Positions 53,188 to 61,241 of a stretch of 64,000 nucleotides of DNA are shown one piece after another. How positions within the stretch are numbered: the stretch's first letter is position 1; every line of letters begins with the position of its first letter. Both the position numbers and the translations under genes were made by a program. The stretch is taken from NCBI RefSeq assembly GCF_000518245.1, contig NZ_KI912402.1:178544-242543 (forward strand). Reading direction: 5' to 3'. The notes below the pieces were generated by a model. That model saw only the letters and a list, made by a program, of their open reading frames with translations, did not search any database and was not told the origin of the DNA. Source of the DNA: Brachyspira alvinipulli ATCC 51933 (lineage in GTDB: Bacteria; Spirochaetota; Brachyspiria; Brachyspirales; Brachyspiraceae).

Positions 53188-53952
53188 ATGACAAAAACAG
53201 TATTAATGCATGAAATGGATGCTTTTACATATATAGATAAAATAAAAAATGGAAATAAAACAATAATAATTCCTGTTGGAGCTATAGAGCAGCATGGACC
53301 TCATATGGCAATGAATGTTGATGTTAATTTATCAGTTTCAATGTCTAAAGGAATTGCAGAAAAAATAAATGCTGTTGTGGCTTATCCTGTTTCTTATGCG
53401 GCTAAATCTCAGCAAAGATCTGGAGGCGGATACCATTTAGTTGGAACAACTAGTATAGCTGGAAATACATTAATATCATATGTGAAAGATATTATAAAAG
53501 AATATGTCAGGCATGGGTTTAGAAACATAATTTTAATAAATGGACATTTTGAAAATAATTCATTCTTAATGGAAGCTATAGATTTAGCTCTTGATGAAAA
53601 ATATAAAGATGTAAAAATAGCTTTATTATCATATTGGGATTTTGTTCCTGAAGAAACTATTGATAAATTATATCCGGATGGTTTTACAGGATGGGCTTTA
53701 GAGCATGCTGGTGTAATGGAAACTTCATTAATGCTTTATTTATATCCAGATTTAGTTGATATGAATAGAGTACAAGATTTAGCTCCAGCTGACCTTCCTT
53801 TGTATGATATATATCCAATAATTCCAGAAAGAACTCCTAAATCAGGATGTTTGTCATCTCCTAAAAATGCCAGCAAAGAGAAAGGTGAAATATTATACAA
53901 TGTTTGCATTGAAAAAATTTCAGAGGCATTAAAAAAAGAATATTCTATATGA
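53188..53952 (+). CDS. Creatininase (creatinine amidohydrolase)
   Basis: A 254-residue metal-dependent hydrolase interconverting creatinine and creatine. VGAIEQHGPHMAMNVDV supplies Glu34, His36 and Asp45, and LINGHFEN supplies His120 and Glu122, matching in position the metal ligands I recall for the Pseudomonas putida enzyme. SQQRSGGGYHLVGTTSIAG and ALEHAGVMETSLMLYLYPDL also match true creatininase, not only the wider superfamily. Length is typical. It precedes a BCCT transporter by 18 bp, so one operon is likely. No creatinase gene is in the window. Confidence 0.88.
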   Translation: MTKTVLMHEMDAFTYIDKIKNGNKTIIIPVGAIEQHGPHMAMNVDVNLSVSMSKGIAEKINAVVAYPVSYAAKSQQRSGGGYHLVGTTSIAGNTLISYVKDIIKEYVRHGFRNIILINGHFENNSFLMEAIDLALDEKYKDVKIALLSYWDFVPEETIDKLYPDGFTGWALEHAGVMETSLMLYLYPDLVDMNRVQDLAPADLPLYDIYPIIPERTPKSGCLSSPKNASKEKGEILYNVCIEKISEALKKEYSI

Positions 53953-53970
53953 TTAGTAAGGGGTGAAATT

Positions 53971-55515
53971 ATGGAAAATAATAATTTTGAAGATAATAGG
54001 TATAAAATAGATTTTATTATTAAATTGGCAAGTAGCATTATAGTTGTATTAATAGTTTTGCTAGCTTTGTTTTTTAAAGAAGCAACTTCAGATGTAATCA
54101 ATTACATAAGAACATTAGTTACAAAATATTTGAATTGGTATTTTGTATTATTAGCTTCTGTTTTATTGATATTTTCAATATGGCTTACTTTAGGTCGTTA
54201 TAGTAAGGTAGTGTTAGGTGGTAAAGATGCCAAGCCGGAGTTTAACAGATTTGCTTGGTATTCTATGCTTTATGCTTGCGGACAGGGTGTTGGTATGATA
54301 TTCTGGGGCGTTGCAGAACCAATAATGTTTTTTGATTCTGGTAAATTTGCTACCGCAAGATCTCTTGAGAATATAGGACATGCCATGAATTGGACATATT
54401 TCCACTGGGGAATACATGCTTGGGTTATATATTGTATAGCTTCTATTTGTATGGCATACTCATTCCATAACTCAAAAAAACCTTTAACATACAGAGATAC
54501 TGTTTTGGAATTATTCCCAGAAAAAACTAGAAATGTTTTGGCTATAGTTGTAGAAACAGTTGCTATTTTGACTACAGTTCTTGGTTTGTCTACATCTTTT
54601 GGTTTTGCTATAGTACAATTTGCATCTGGTTTGGAAAATTTATTTAATATAAAAATAACACTATTGCATCATATAATAATTATAGTATCATTAGCTGTTA
54701 TAGTTGGTTTAGAAATGTCAACTGGTATACATAGAGGAATAAAAATAGTTAGTGAAACCAATACAATACTTAGTTTAGTATTATTAGCCTTTGTATTTTT
54801 ACTTGGACCTACAATATTTATACTTTCTCTATTTGTAGAGTCATTAGGAAGTTATTTATTTAATTTATTCCCTATGGGATTTTATACAGATTCAACTTCT
54901 ATGATTGAAGGTTTTACAAAATGGCAGGATAGTTGGAGCGGTTGGTGGACTGTATTCATTTGGTGTTGGACATTTGCATTTGCTTCATTTACAGGAGGAT
55001 TTGTAGCAAGAATATCAAAAGGAAGAACTATAAGAGATTTTATGATAGGTGTTATTTTAGTTCCTTCTTTGTTCGTTATAATATGGTCTTGTATAATGGG
55101 AGGAAGTGCAATTTATTATGATATAAAAAGTTCTGGAGCTATAGCAGCCGCTGTTGCTGTAGACAATTCAAGCGGAATTTTTGCTATGTTCAAAAATATG
55201 AATATAGGTATATTAGCTAACTTTGCTACTATAATGGCTACTGTATTAGTTGCTACATACTATATATCATCATTGGACTCTGGTATAATAGTATTATCAG
55301 ACTATGTTTCTTCAAAAAAACATCCTTCAAATAAATTTAAGATAGTATTGCTTGTATTAGTTACATCAATAGCATTGGTTTTATTTACAGTAGGAGGAGC
55401 GTATGCTTTGACTACTGTTCAGATTGCCGCTATTATAGCAGGTGTTCCTTTCTCTTTCCTTATGATTTTCATGTGTATAAATTTGGTTAAGAGATTAAAA
55501 AAAGACAACAGTTAA
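53971..55515 (+). CDS. BCCT-family transporter
   Basis: A 514-residue, twelve-span secondary transporter of the betaine/choline/carnitine family. Signatures: GMIFWGVAEPIMFF near 109-122, MNWTYFHWGIHAWVIYC near 139-155, and WSGWWTVFIWCWTFAFASF near 324-342 with the family tryptophans. BCCT proteins import quaternary amines and related zwitterions. As it follows creatininase by 18 bp with its own aagggg ribosome site, creatinine, creatine or a related methylated amine is the likely cargo (inference). Short N and C tails argue against an osmosensing type. Confidence 0.92.
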   Translation: MENNNFEDNRYKIDFIIKLASSIIVVLIVLLALFFKEATSDVINYIRTLVTKYLNWYFVLLASVLLIFSIWLTLGRYSKVVLGGKDAKPEFNRFAWYSMLYACGQGVGMIFWGVAEPIMFFDSGKFATARSLENIGHAMNWTYFHWGIHAWVIYCIASICMAYSFHNSKKPLTYRDTVLELFPEKTRNVLAIVVETVAILTTVLGLSTSFGFAIVQFASGLENLFNIKITLLHHIIIIVSLAVIVGLEMSTGIHRGIKIVSETNTILSLVLLAFVFLLGPTIFILSLFVESLGSYLFNLFPMGFYTDSTSMIEGFTKWQDSWSGWWTVFIWCWTFAFASFTGGFVARISKGRTIRDFMIGVILVPSLFVIIWSCIMGGSAIYYDIKSSGAIAAAVAVDNSSGIFAMFKNMNIGILANFATIMATVLVATYYISSLDSGIIVLSDYVSSKKHPSNKFKIVLLVLVTSIALVLFTVGGAYALTTVQIAAIIAGVPFSFLMIFMCINLVKRLKKDNS

Positions 55516-55548
55516 TTTTAAGAATCAGTTAAGATATTTATATTTCAC

Positions 55549-55583
55549 TCGCTAGTCTTTTATAAGGCTGGCGATTTTTTTTT
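55549..55583 (+). terminator. Rho-independent terminator after the BCCT gene
   Basis: A 9-bp stem (tcgctagtc at 55549-55557 with ggctggcga at 55566-55574, two G-U pairs), an 8-base loop and a run of nine T. Confidence 0.88.
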
Positions 55584-55622
55584 ATTAGTATATAATATTT
55601 ATCATAATAAAAGTATAGGTTG

Positions 55623-56513
55623 ATGATGTTTAAAGATAATAGTATAAGTTCACAAGAGTTATTAAAGTCGGTTAGACAAATAGAGATAAAAACTTCTAAA
55701 ATAGTTAATTCATATTTTGCCGGTCAGTATCATTCTGCTTTCAGAGGACATGGTATAGAATTTGATGAGGTTAGAAAGTATATAGTAGGCGATGATGTTA
55801 GGGCTATGGATTGGAAAGTTAGTGCTAGATATAATGAGCCTTTTATAAAAAGATTCAGAGAAGAAAGAGAACTCAGCGTAATAATATTAGCCGATTTTTC
55901 AGCTTCTACTGATTTTGGATTTACAAAAACGAAGCATAATTTAATTGTTGAACTTAGTGCTTTGCTTAGTTTTTCTGCTTTAAAAAATAATGATAAAGTT
56001 GGACTTTTAATATTTACAGATACAGTTGAAAAGTTTATACCTTTGAAAAAGGGAAGAAACCATGTACTTAGGATAATAAGAGAATTAATAGAATTTGAAC
56101 CTAAAAGTATAGAAACAAATGTGGCAAATGCATTAGAATATTTTAACAGAATACAAAAAAGAGATAGTATAACATTTCTCATCACTGATTCATGCAGCGA
56201 ACTTCCTAAAAAAGAAATAGATATAACTAGAAAACGTCATGATTTGATAGTATGTTTGGTTAATGATAATTTGGAATATAATCTTCCTAGTTTAGGCGGT
56301 ACTTTAGTATTGTCCGATTTAGAAAAAGAAGATTATGTTTACTTTGATATGTCTAATAAATCTGTAAGAGAGCAATATTTTAATGAGCAAAATAAACTAA
56401 TGGAAGATAAATTAGATTTTCTAAAGAGAAATTCTATAGATAAAATAATATTAGATACCTCAAGTGATTATGTTACTGATGTTATGAAGTTTTTTGTTAA
56501 GAGAAGAAGATAA
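55623..56513 (+). CDS. DUF58-domain protein
   Basis: About 296 residues from ATG 55623 (55626 is equally possible). The DUF58 hallmark is visible as HSAFRGHGIEFDEVRKYIVG and DVRAMDWKVSARYNEPFIKR near 38-78, followed by a von Willebrand A-like region: VIILADFSAST (a D-x-S-x-S/T type metal site), LLIFTD and FLITDS. Such proteins usually sit beside MoxR ATPase and Bat genes; here neither is adjacent, and a BatD-like gene lies at 21302-22315. Function is probably in envelope or stress-related complex assembly, unproven. Confidence 0.85.
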   Translation: MMFKDNSISSQELLKSVRQIEIKTSKIVNSYFAGQYHSAFRGHGIEFDEVRKYIVGDDVRAMDWKVSARYNEPFIKRFREERELSVIILADFSASTDFGFTKTKHNLIVELSALLSFSALKNNDKVGLLIFTDTVEKFIPLKKGRNHVLRIIRELIEFEPKSIETNVANALEYFNRIQKRDSITFLITDSCSELPKKEIDITRKRHDLIVCLVNDNLEYNLPSLGGTLVLSDLEKEDYVYFDMSNKSVREQYFNEQNKLMEDKLDFLKRNSIDKIILDTSSDYVTDVMKFFVKRRR

Positions 56514-56581
56514 AGTATTAATTATATTTTGCTGCATTATTTTATTTATTTTTTATTATTATATAGTTTTAGAGTTGCAGT

Positions 56582-57919
56582 ATGACAAAAGATATGACTG
56601 TTGGAAGTCCATTTAAAACAATAATTTATTTTTCTATACCTATGCTTATAGGCGGAATATTCCAACAGTTTTATGGTGTAGCCGATACTATTATAATTGG
56701 CAAATTTGTGGGTTCTAGAGCTTTGGCATCTATAGGAGCTACAACTTCTACAATGTTTTTCTTTTTATCATTTGCTATAGGATTTACCAATGCTTTTTCT
56801 ATAGTAATGGGGCAGTTCTTTGGAGCTAAAAATGAAACTATGCTTAAAAGAACTTTTTTAAACTCCATATATGTGACATTGTTTAGTTCGGTAATACTTT
56901 TAATATTTGGTTTATTTTTTTCAAGACCTTTAATGCTATTATTAAAAACTCCTTCTGATATTATAGATAATTCTGTATTGTATTTAAAAATATGTGTTGG
57001 TTTATCTGCCGGTCAGCTTATTTATAATGGGGCAGCTAGTATATTAAGGGCTTTAGGAGATAGTAAAACTCCATTATATTTTTTGATACTTACTACAATT
57101 TTAAATATTATACTAGATTTAGTATTTGTTGCTTTATTAAAAATGAATGTTGCAGGTGTTGCTATAGCTACAGTAATATCTCAAATGATTTCTGCTTTTT
57201 TAAGTGTTTTATATATTATAAAAAAGTTTCCAATATTAAATCTAAATAAAGAAGATATGGAATTTGATTCTTCAAATTTATTGATGATAGTAAAAATTGG
57301 TGCATCTATGAGTATACAATCCGTATTCTTATCAATAGGAGAGATGATTATAAGCGGTGTAGTTAATACATTTGGAACTAATGTTGTAGCATCATATACA
57401 ACAGGAAATAGAATAAATCAATTTGCTTCTATGGCGTTTTTTGTTATATCAGAAGCTTTTGCAGTTTATGTTGCTCAGAATTATGGGGCTTGTAAATTTG
57501 ATAGGATTAAGGAAGGTTTTAAAAGCATAATATTATTATCTTTGATTCTTAGCGTAATATCTAGTATTATTATATTTATATTTGGCGATAATATTGTTAG
57601 ACTTTTCATATCGAATAATGATGAATATATAAATGTTATAGCTGATATATGTATGAGCTATTTAAGAATATCATCATTGTTTTATCCATTTTTAGCAACC
57701 ATATTTTTGTATAATAATTCTGTTAGGGCTATAGGAAATGCTTTAATTCCTCTTATATCTGGTGCTGTTGAACTTTTCATTAAAGTATTTGGTTCTATAT
57801 TTTTATCTATACATTTTGGTTATATTGGTATATGGTCTACAAATCCTATTGCTTGGATTATTGGAATGATTCCTACATGCATTTATTTTCATAAGTATGC
57901 TTTTAGGGAAAAGAAATAA
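56582..57919 (+). CDS. MATE-family efflux transporter
   Basis: A 445-residue protein with twelve predicted spans in two related halves. The start MTKDMTVGSPFKTIIYFSIP and FQQFYGVADTIIIGKFVGSR near residues 27-46 are typical of DinF/NorM-like MATE exporters, as is SIGEMIISGVVNTFG in the second half. It exports cationic or organic compounds using ion gradients. Substrate unknown. It converges with the NMT1-type gene, 21 bp away. Confidence 0.92.
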   Translation: MTKDMTVGSPFKTIIYFSIPMLIGGIFQQFYGVADTIIIGKFVGSRALASIGATTSTMFFFLSFAIGFTNAFSIVMGQFFGAKNETMLKRTFLNSIYVTLFSSVILLIFGLFFSRPLMLLLKTPSDIIDNSVLYLKICVGLSAGQLIYNGAASILRALGDSKTPLYFLILTTILNIILDLVFVALLKMNVAGVAIATVISQMISAFLSVLYIIKKFPILNLNKEDMEFDSSNLLMIVKIGASMSIQSVFLSIGEMIISGVVNTFGTNVVASYTTGNRINQFASMAFFVISEAFAVYVAQNYGACKFDRIKEGFKSIILLSLILSVISSIIIFIFGDNIVRLFISNNDEYINVIADICMSYLRISSLFYPFLATIFLYNNSVRAIGNALIPLISGAVELFIKVFGSIFLSIHFGYIGIWSTNPIAWIIGMIPTCIYFHKYAFREKK

Positions 57920-57940
57920 TTTTTTTTAATATATTAGTTA

Positions 57941-58834
57941 TTATTTTTCAATATAATAAAAGTTATCTAAAGGTATTTTATTTCCTATTAGTTGTTTGTC
58001 AAAGTTGTATAAAAAATTGTAATAGCTATTTAAAGCAAATTTCATTTTTGCTCCGTCATAAAAAGTTAATCCCATTCTGTTTAATCCGTAAACTGCTGCT
58101 TTAGGATTAATTATCATTGGAGAATTTTTTATTAGATTTTCTATTTCATTTTTATTATTCAAAATATATTCTGTGGATTTTTTATATTCATTTAATACTT
58201 CATCTAATAATGCTTTATTATGATTTATAAAAGTATCTTTTGCTATAAGTATTGCTACAGGATAATTTTCAACATATTTTGATATTTCAACTACTATATG
58301 TACATTTTTATTTTCAAGCATTGCTGATGATACAAACGGTTCAGGCAATATAGCTATATCTGCATTTTCTGAAGCTATCATTTTTGCTAAATCAGGATTG
58401 CTGAAAGAATAATTAATATTGGCTTTTTCTATTTTTTCTTTTGATATCAAATATTGAAGCATTAGATCCGGAGCAGCTAATTTGGTACCGCAGTAAATTG
58501 TTTTGTTTCTTAAATCATTTATGGTTTGTATATTTTTATTTGCAGACACTATAAAAAATTTGGTTTCTGATATTACAGCAACTGCTTTATATTGCAATTG
58601 TCTATTAAATATTATAGCGGCCATATTAGCCGGAATAGCAGCAATATCAGCTTCTCCTTTTATAATCATTGAAAGCATATTATTAGGGGCATTAATCATT
58701 TTTATATCTATTGCTTTATAATCTTTCATCATTTTTAATCCGCCTATACCAGTAGGACCGTTTAGCAGATACATTTGGTACGAATGAAGTGTATTTATTA
58801 AAATGAATATTAGTATTAATATTTTATTTCTCAT
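57941..58834 (-). CDS. NMT1/SsuA-type periplasmic substrate-binding protein, orphan
   Basis: A 297-residue exported protein: signal peptide to about residue 18, then a type 2 periplasmic-binding fold. IKGEADIAAIPANMAAIIFN, TINDLRNKTIYCGTKLAAPD and SENADIAILPEPFVSSAM are the standard landmarks of the NMT1/THI5/SsuA/TauA group, which binds pyrimidines, sulfonates and similar. No ABC permease or ATPase is adjacent, so it either uses a distant transporter or acts otherwise. It is 17 bp from nadD and possibly co-transcribed with it. Confidence 0.82.
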   Translation of the reverse strand: MRNKILILIFILINTLHSYQMYLLNGPTGIGGLKMMKDYKAIDIKMINAPNNMLSMIIKGEADIAAIPANMAAIIFNRQLQYKAVAVISETKFFIVSANKNIQTINDLRNKTIYCGTKLAAPDLMLQYLISKEKIEKANINYSFSNPDLAKMIASENADIAILPEPFVSSAMLENKNVHIVVEISKYVENYPVAILIAKDTFINHNKALLDEVLNEYKKSTEYILNNKNEIENLIKNSPMIINPKAAVYGLNRMGLTFYDGAKMKFALNSYYNFLYNFDKQLIGNKIPLDNFYYIEK

Positions 58835-58851
58835 TTAATTTTCCTAATTTT

Positions 58852-59430
58852 TTAGTATAAATTGTTTGATATTATATAATCATAAACTTTTTTGCTTACA
58901 AAATATCTAAATCCTTTTTTTTCTTTTATTCTATTTCTTATTAGGCTTGAGGATATATCTATTCTTGGAGCCATTATAATTTTTATATTGTATTTTTCTA
59001 TATTTTCTTTGTATAAATTGTTATCATCTTCTCTGTTTACTACAACTATATTTGCTATTTCTGAAATTTTTTCAGGTTCTTTCCATTTATGAAAATCTTT
59101 TATTAAATCGGCACCTATTATAAGTCCTATTTTTTCCTGAACATCATAATTTTTGTATATGTAATTCAATGTTTTTATAGTGTATGAAATTCCATCATTA
59201 TTGAGTTCATATTCATCTACAATAAATCTTTCATCATCTTCAACAGATAGCTTAAGCATATTTAATCTGTCTGTATCTGAAACTTTTCCGCTTATATTTT
59301 TATGAGGCGGTATTTTAGCTGGTATAAACAACACTTTATCATAATTGCAGTTTGTAATTACTGTATCAGCTAGTATCAAATGTCCAAGATGAGGAGGATC
59401 AAATGTCCCGCCCAGCATAGCTATTTTCAT
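58852..59430 (-). CDS. nadD: Nicotinate-nucleotide adenylyltransferase
   Basis: A 192-residue enzyme of NAD synthesis (nicotinate mononucleotide plus ATP to deamido-NAD). Nucleotidyltransferase motif GGTFDPPHLGHLILAD (7-22), LFIPAKIPPHK near 35-45 and the C-terminal ISSSLIRNRI near 159-168, where family members have ISST-x-IR. Complete and normal length. Yqek, often its neighbour, is elsewhere in the window. Confidence 0.94.
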   Translation of the reverse strand: MKIAMLGGTFDPPHLGHLILADTVITNCNYDKVLFIPAKIPPHKNISGKVSDTDRLNMLKLSVEDDERFIVDEYELNNDGISYTIKTLNYIYKNYDVQEKIGLIIGADLIKDFHKWKEPEKISEIANIVVVNREDDNNLYKENIEKYNIKIIMAPRIDISSSLIRNRIKEKKGFRYFVSKKVYDYIISNNLY

Positions 59431-59527
59431 TTATAAAATCCGTAATTTAAGAAGTTTATTATATTTTAATATTTTAATCATAATTTGCAATATCATAATT
59501 TTATTTAGAAATAAAACAATAAAAAAA

Positions 59528-59556
59528 TTGACATAAAATTAAAAGTAATATATTAT
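59528..59556 (+). promoter_or_regulatory. Promoter of selC
   Basis: -35 TTGACA (59528-59533), 17-bp spacer, -10 TATTAT (59551-59556), 14 bp before the tRNA 5' end. Confidence 0.75.
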
Positions 59557-59570
59557 ATATGATAATGCTT

Positions 59571-59659
59571 GGAGGTAGATGAGTCCCGGTGGGCTCCGCG
59601 CTCTTCAAAAGCGTTGGATGTCATAGCGACATCGGCAGGTTCAACTCCTGCCTCTTCCG
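59571..59659 (+). tRNA. selC: tRNA-Sec (anticodon UCA)
   Basis: Hand folding gives a 6-bp D stem gagtcc/gggctc with loop cggt, an anticodon stem gcgct/agcgt with loop cttcaaa (anticodon TCA), a long variable arm gatgtc/gacatc, and a T stem gcagg/cctgc with loop ttcaact. The long D stem, UCA anticodon and extended variable arm identify selenocysteine tRNA. The acceptor (ggaggtag against cctcttcc) has apparent mismatches at positions 6 and 7 in this folding, so the ends may be off by a base. CCA is not encoded. selA follows 107 bp downstream. Confidence 0.93.
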
Positions 59660-59766
59660 ATAAATAAGCGATTATAAAAGTTATAGTATGATTAAATTAC
59701 TCATAATTAATAGTCTCTTATCTTAAAGTATATTTTATATTTAATTTAATTAGAGAGAGGCTAACA

Positions 59767-61113
59767 GTGAACAACAAATTTAACTTAATACAAACCAATA
59801 CTGTATTAGAACACGATTCCATAAAACCATATTTTAAAATTCTTTCACGTCCTATAGTAGCAGATATAATACGCGATACCTTAGAAAAACTTAGAATAGA
59901 GATAAAAAATAAAAATGCTAGCTATTCAAAAGAAGATATTATTAAGTTATGTGAAAAAAAGGTAAAACAAAGATCCAATCTTCCAATAAAAAAAGTTATA
60001 AACGCTACAGGTACCATTATGCATACTAATTTAGGACGTTCTCCTATAGATAGTGATGTATGGGATGAGGTAAAAGCATTAAATACAGCAAGTAATAACC
60101 TTGAATATAATATTAACAGTGAGGGCAGAGGCTTAAGGGGAGAGTTTTTGTATTCTCTTTTGGCTAAATTAACAGGTGCTGAGGATGCATTGGTCGTTAA
60201 TAATAATGCCGCTGCTGTATTTTTAATATTGAAAACTTTAGCACAAGGCAAAGAGGTTATAGTTTCTAGAGGAGAGCAGGTACAAATAGGCGGAGGATTT
60301 AGAATACCTGATATACTTAGAGAGGCAGGAGCTAAATTTGTAGAAATAGGTACAACTAATATAGTAACTGTAAAGGATTATGAGGAAGCTGTAACAGAAA
60401 ATACTGCTATGATACTTAAAGTGCATGCTTCTAACTTTAAAATTAGAGGATTTGTTAAGCATCCGTCATTTAAAAAGATAAGAGACGCTGTACCAAATAA
60501 TATACCATTAGTTTATGATGAAGGTGCAGGAATATTTGATGAGAATATGTCTGAAGAAGAACATGTGAAATCTGCTTTAAAAAGCGGTGTAGATTTGGTA
60601 TGTTTTTCCGGGGATAAAATGTTTTCAAGTGTGCAGGCTGGTATTATAGTTGGAAAAAGAGAGTATATATCCAGAATATATAAGCATCCTTTGATGAGAG
60701 CTTTTAGATGCGGTAAAACAGTTTTATCTATTTTGGAAAAAAGTGTTATAAAAAGATTAAATTCCACAGGTCAATTTAAGGGTTATTGCGAAACTTTACT
60801 TTCTATTAAGCCGGAAATTATAAAACAAAAAGCATTAAAAATTATAGAAAATATCAGCGGTTTCGATGTTATAGAAGAAACTATAGAAACAGGCGGCGGA
60901 GCTATGGCGGATACTTTCTATCCATCTTATGCTATTAGTTTTAAACCTAAAGATATAAAAGCAACTATTAAATTTATGCATAACTTAGATATACCTATTA
61001 TACCAAAGGTAAAAAAAGATTTTGTTCTTATTTATGTTATTACCATAAATGATGATGATATAGAATATGTTAGGGAGGTATTGAAAAAAATTATAGATAG
61101 TAATTTGTTATAA
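59767..61113 (+). CDS. selA: L-seryl-tRNA(Sec) selenium transferase
   Basis: A 448-residue PLP enzyme converting seryl-tRNA-Sec to selenocysteyl-tRNA. It starts at GTG 59767 behind gagagagg. N-terminal LPIKKVINATGTIMHTNLGR near 76-95 and the PLP lysine in CFSGDKMFSSVQAG (Lys near 284) are diagnostic. GEQVQIGGGFRIPDI follows the substrate-binding pattern. Normal length. It is placed between selC and selB, the classical sel set. SelD (selenophosphate synthetase) is not in the window. Confidence 0.95.
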   Translation: MNNKFNLIQTNTVLEHDSIKPYFKILSRPIVADIIRDTLEKLRIEIKNKNASYSKEDIIKLCEKKVKQRSNLPIKKVINATGTIMHTNLGRSPIDSDVWDEVKALNTASNNLEYNINSEGRGLRGEFLYSLLAKLTGAEDALVVNNNAAAVFLILKTLAQGKEVIVSRGEQVQIGGGFRIPDILREAGAKFVEIGTTNIVTVKDYEEAVTENTAMILKVHASNFKIRGFVKHPSFKKIRDAVPNNIPLVYDEGAGIFDENMSEEEHVKSALKSGVDLVCFSGDKMFSSVQAGIIVGKREYISRIYKHPLMRAFRCGKTVLSILEKSVIKRLNSTGQFKGYCETLLSIKPEIIKQKALKIIENISGFDVIEETIETGGGAMADTFYPSYAISFKPKDIKATIKFMHNLDIPIIPKVKKDFVLIYVITINDDDIEYVREVLKKIIDSNLL

Positions 61114-61241
61114 AAATTGTTTTATTTTTTAATGGAAATTATTATTTTCTATTAAAAATTCGTACAAAATTTAGTATTTTTACATAGAAATTATGTGAAT
61201 AAGTTGCATAGAGTTTATTGCTAAAAATAAAGGAAATATAA

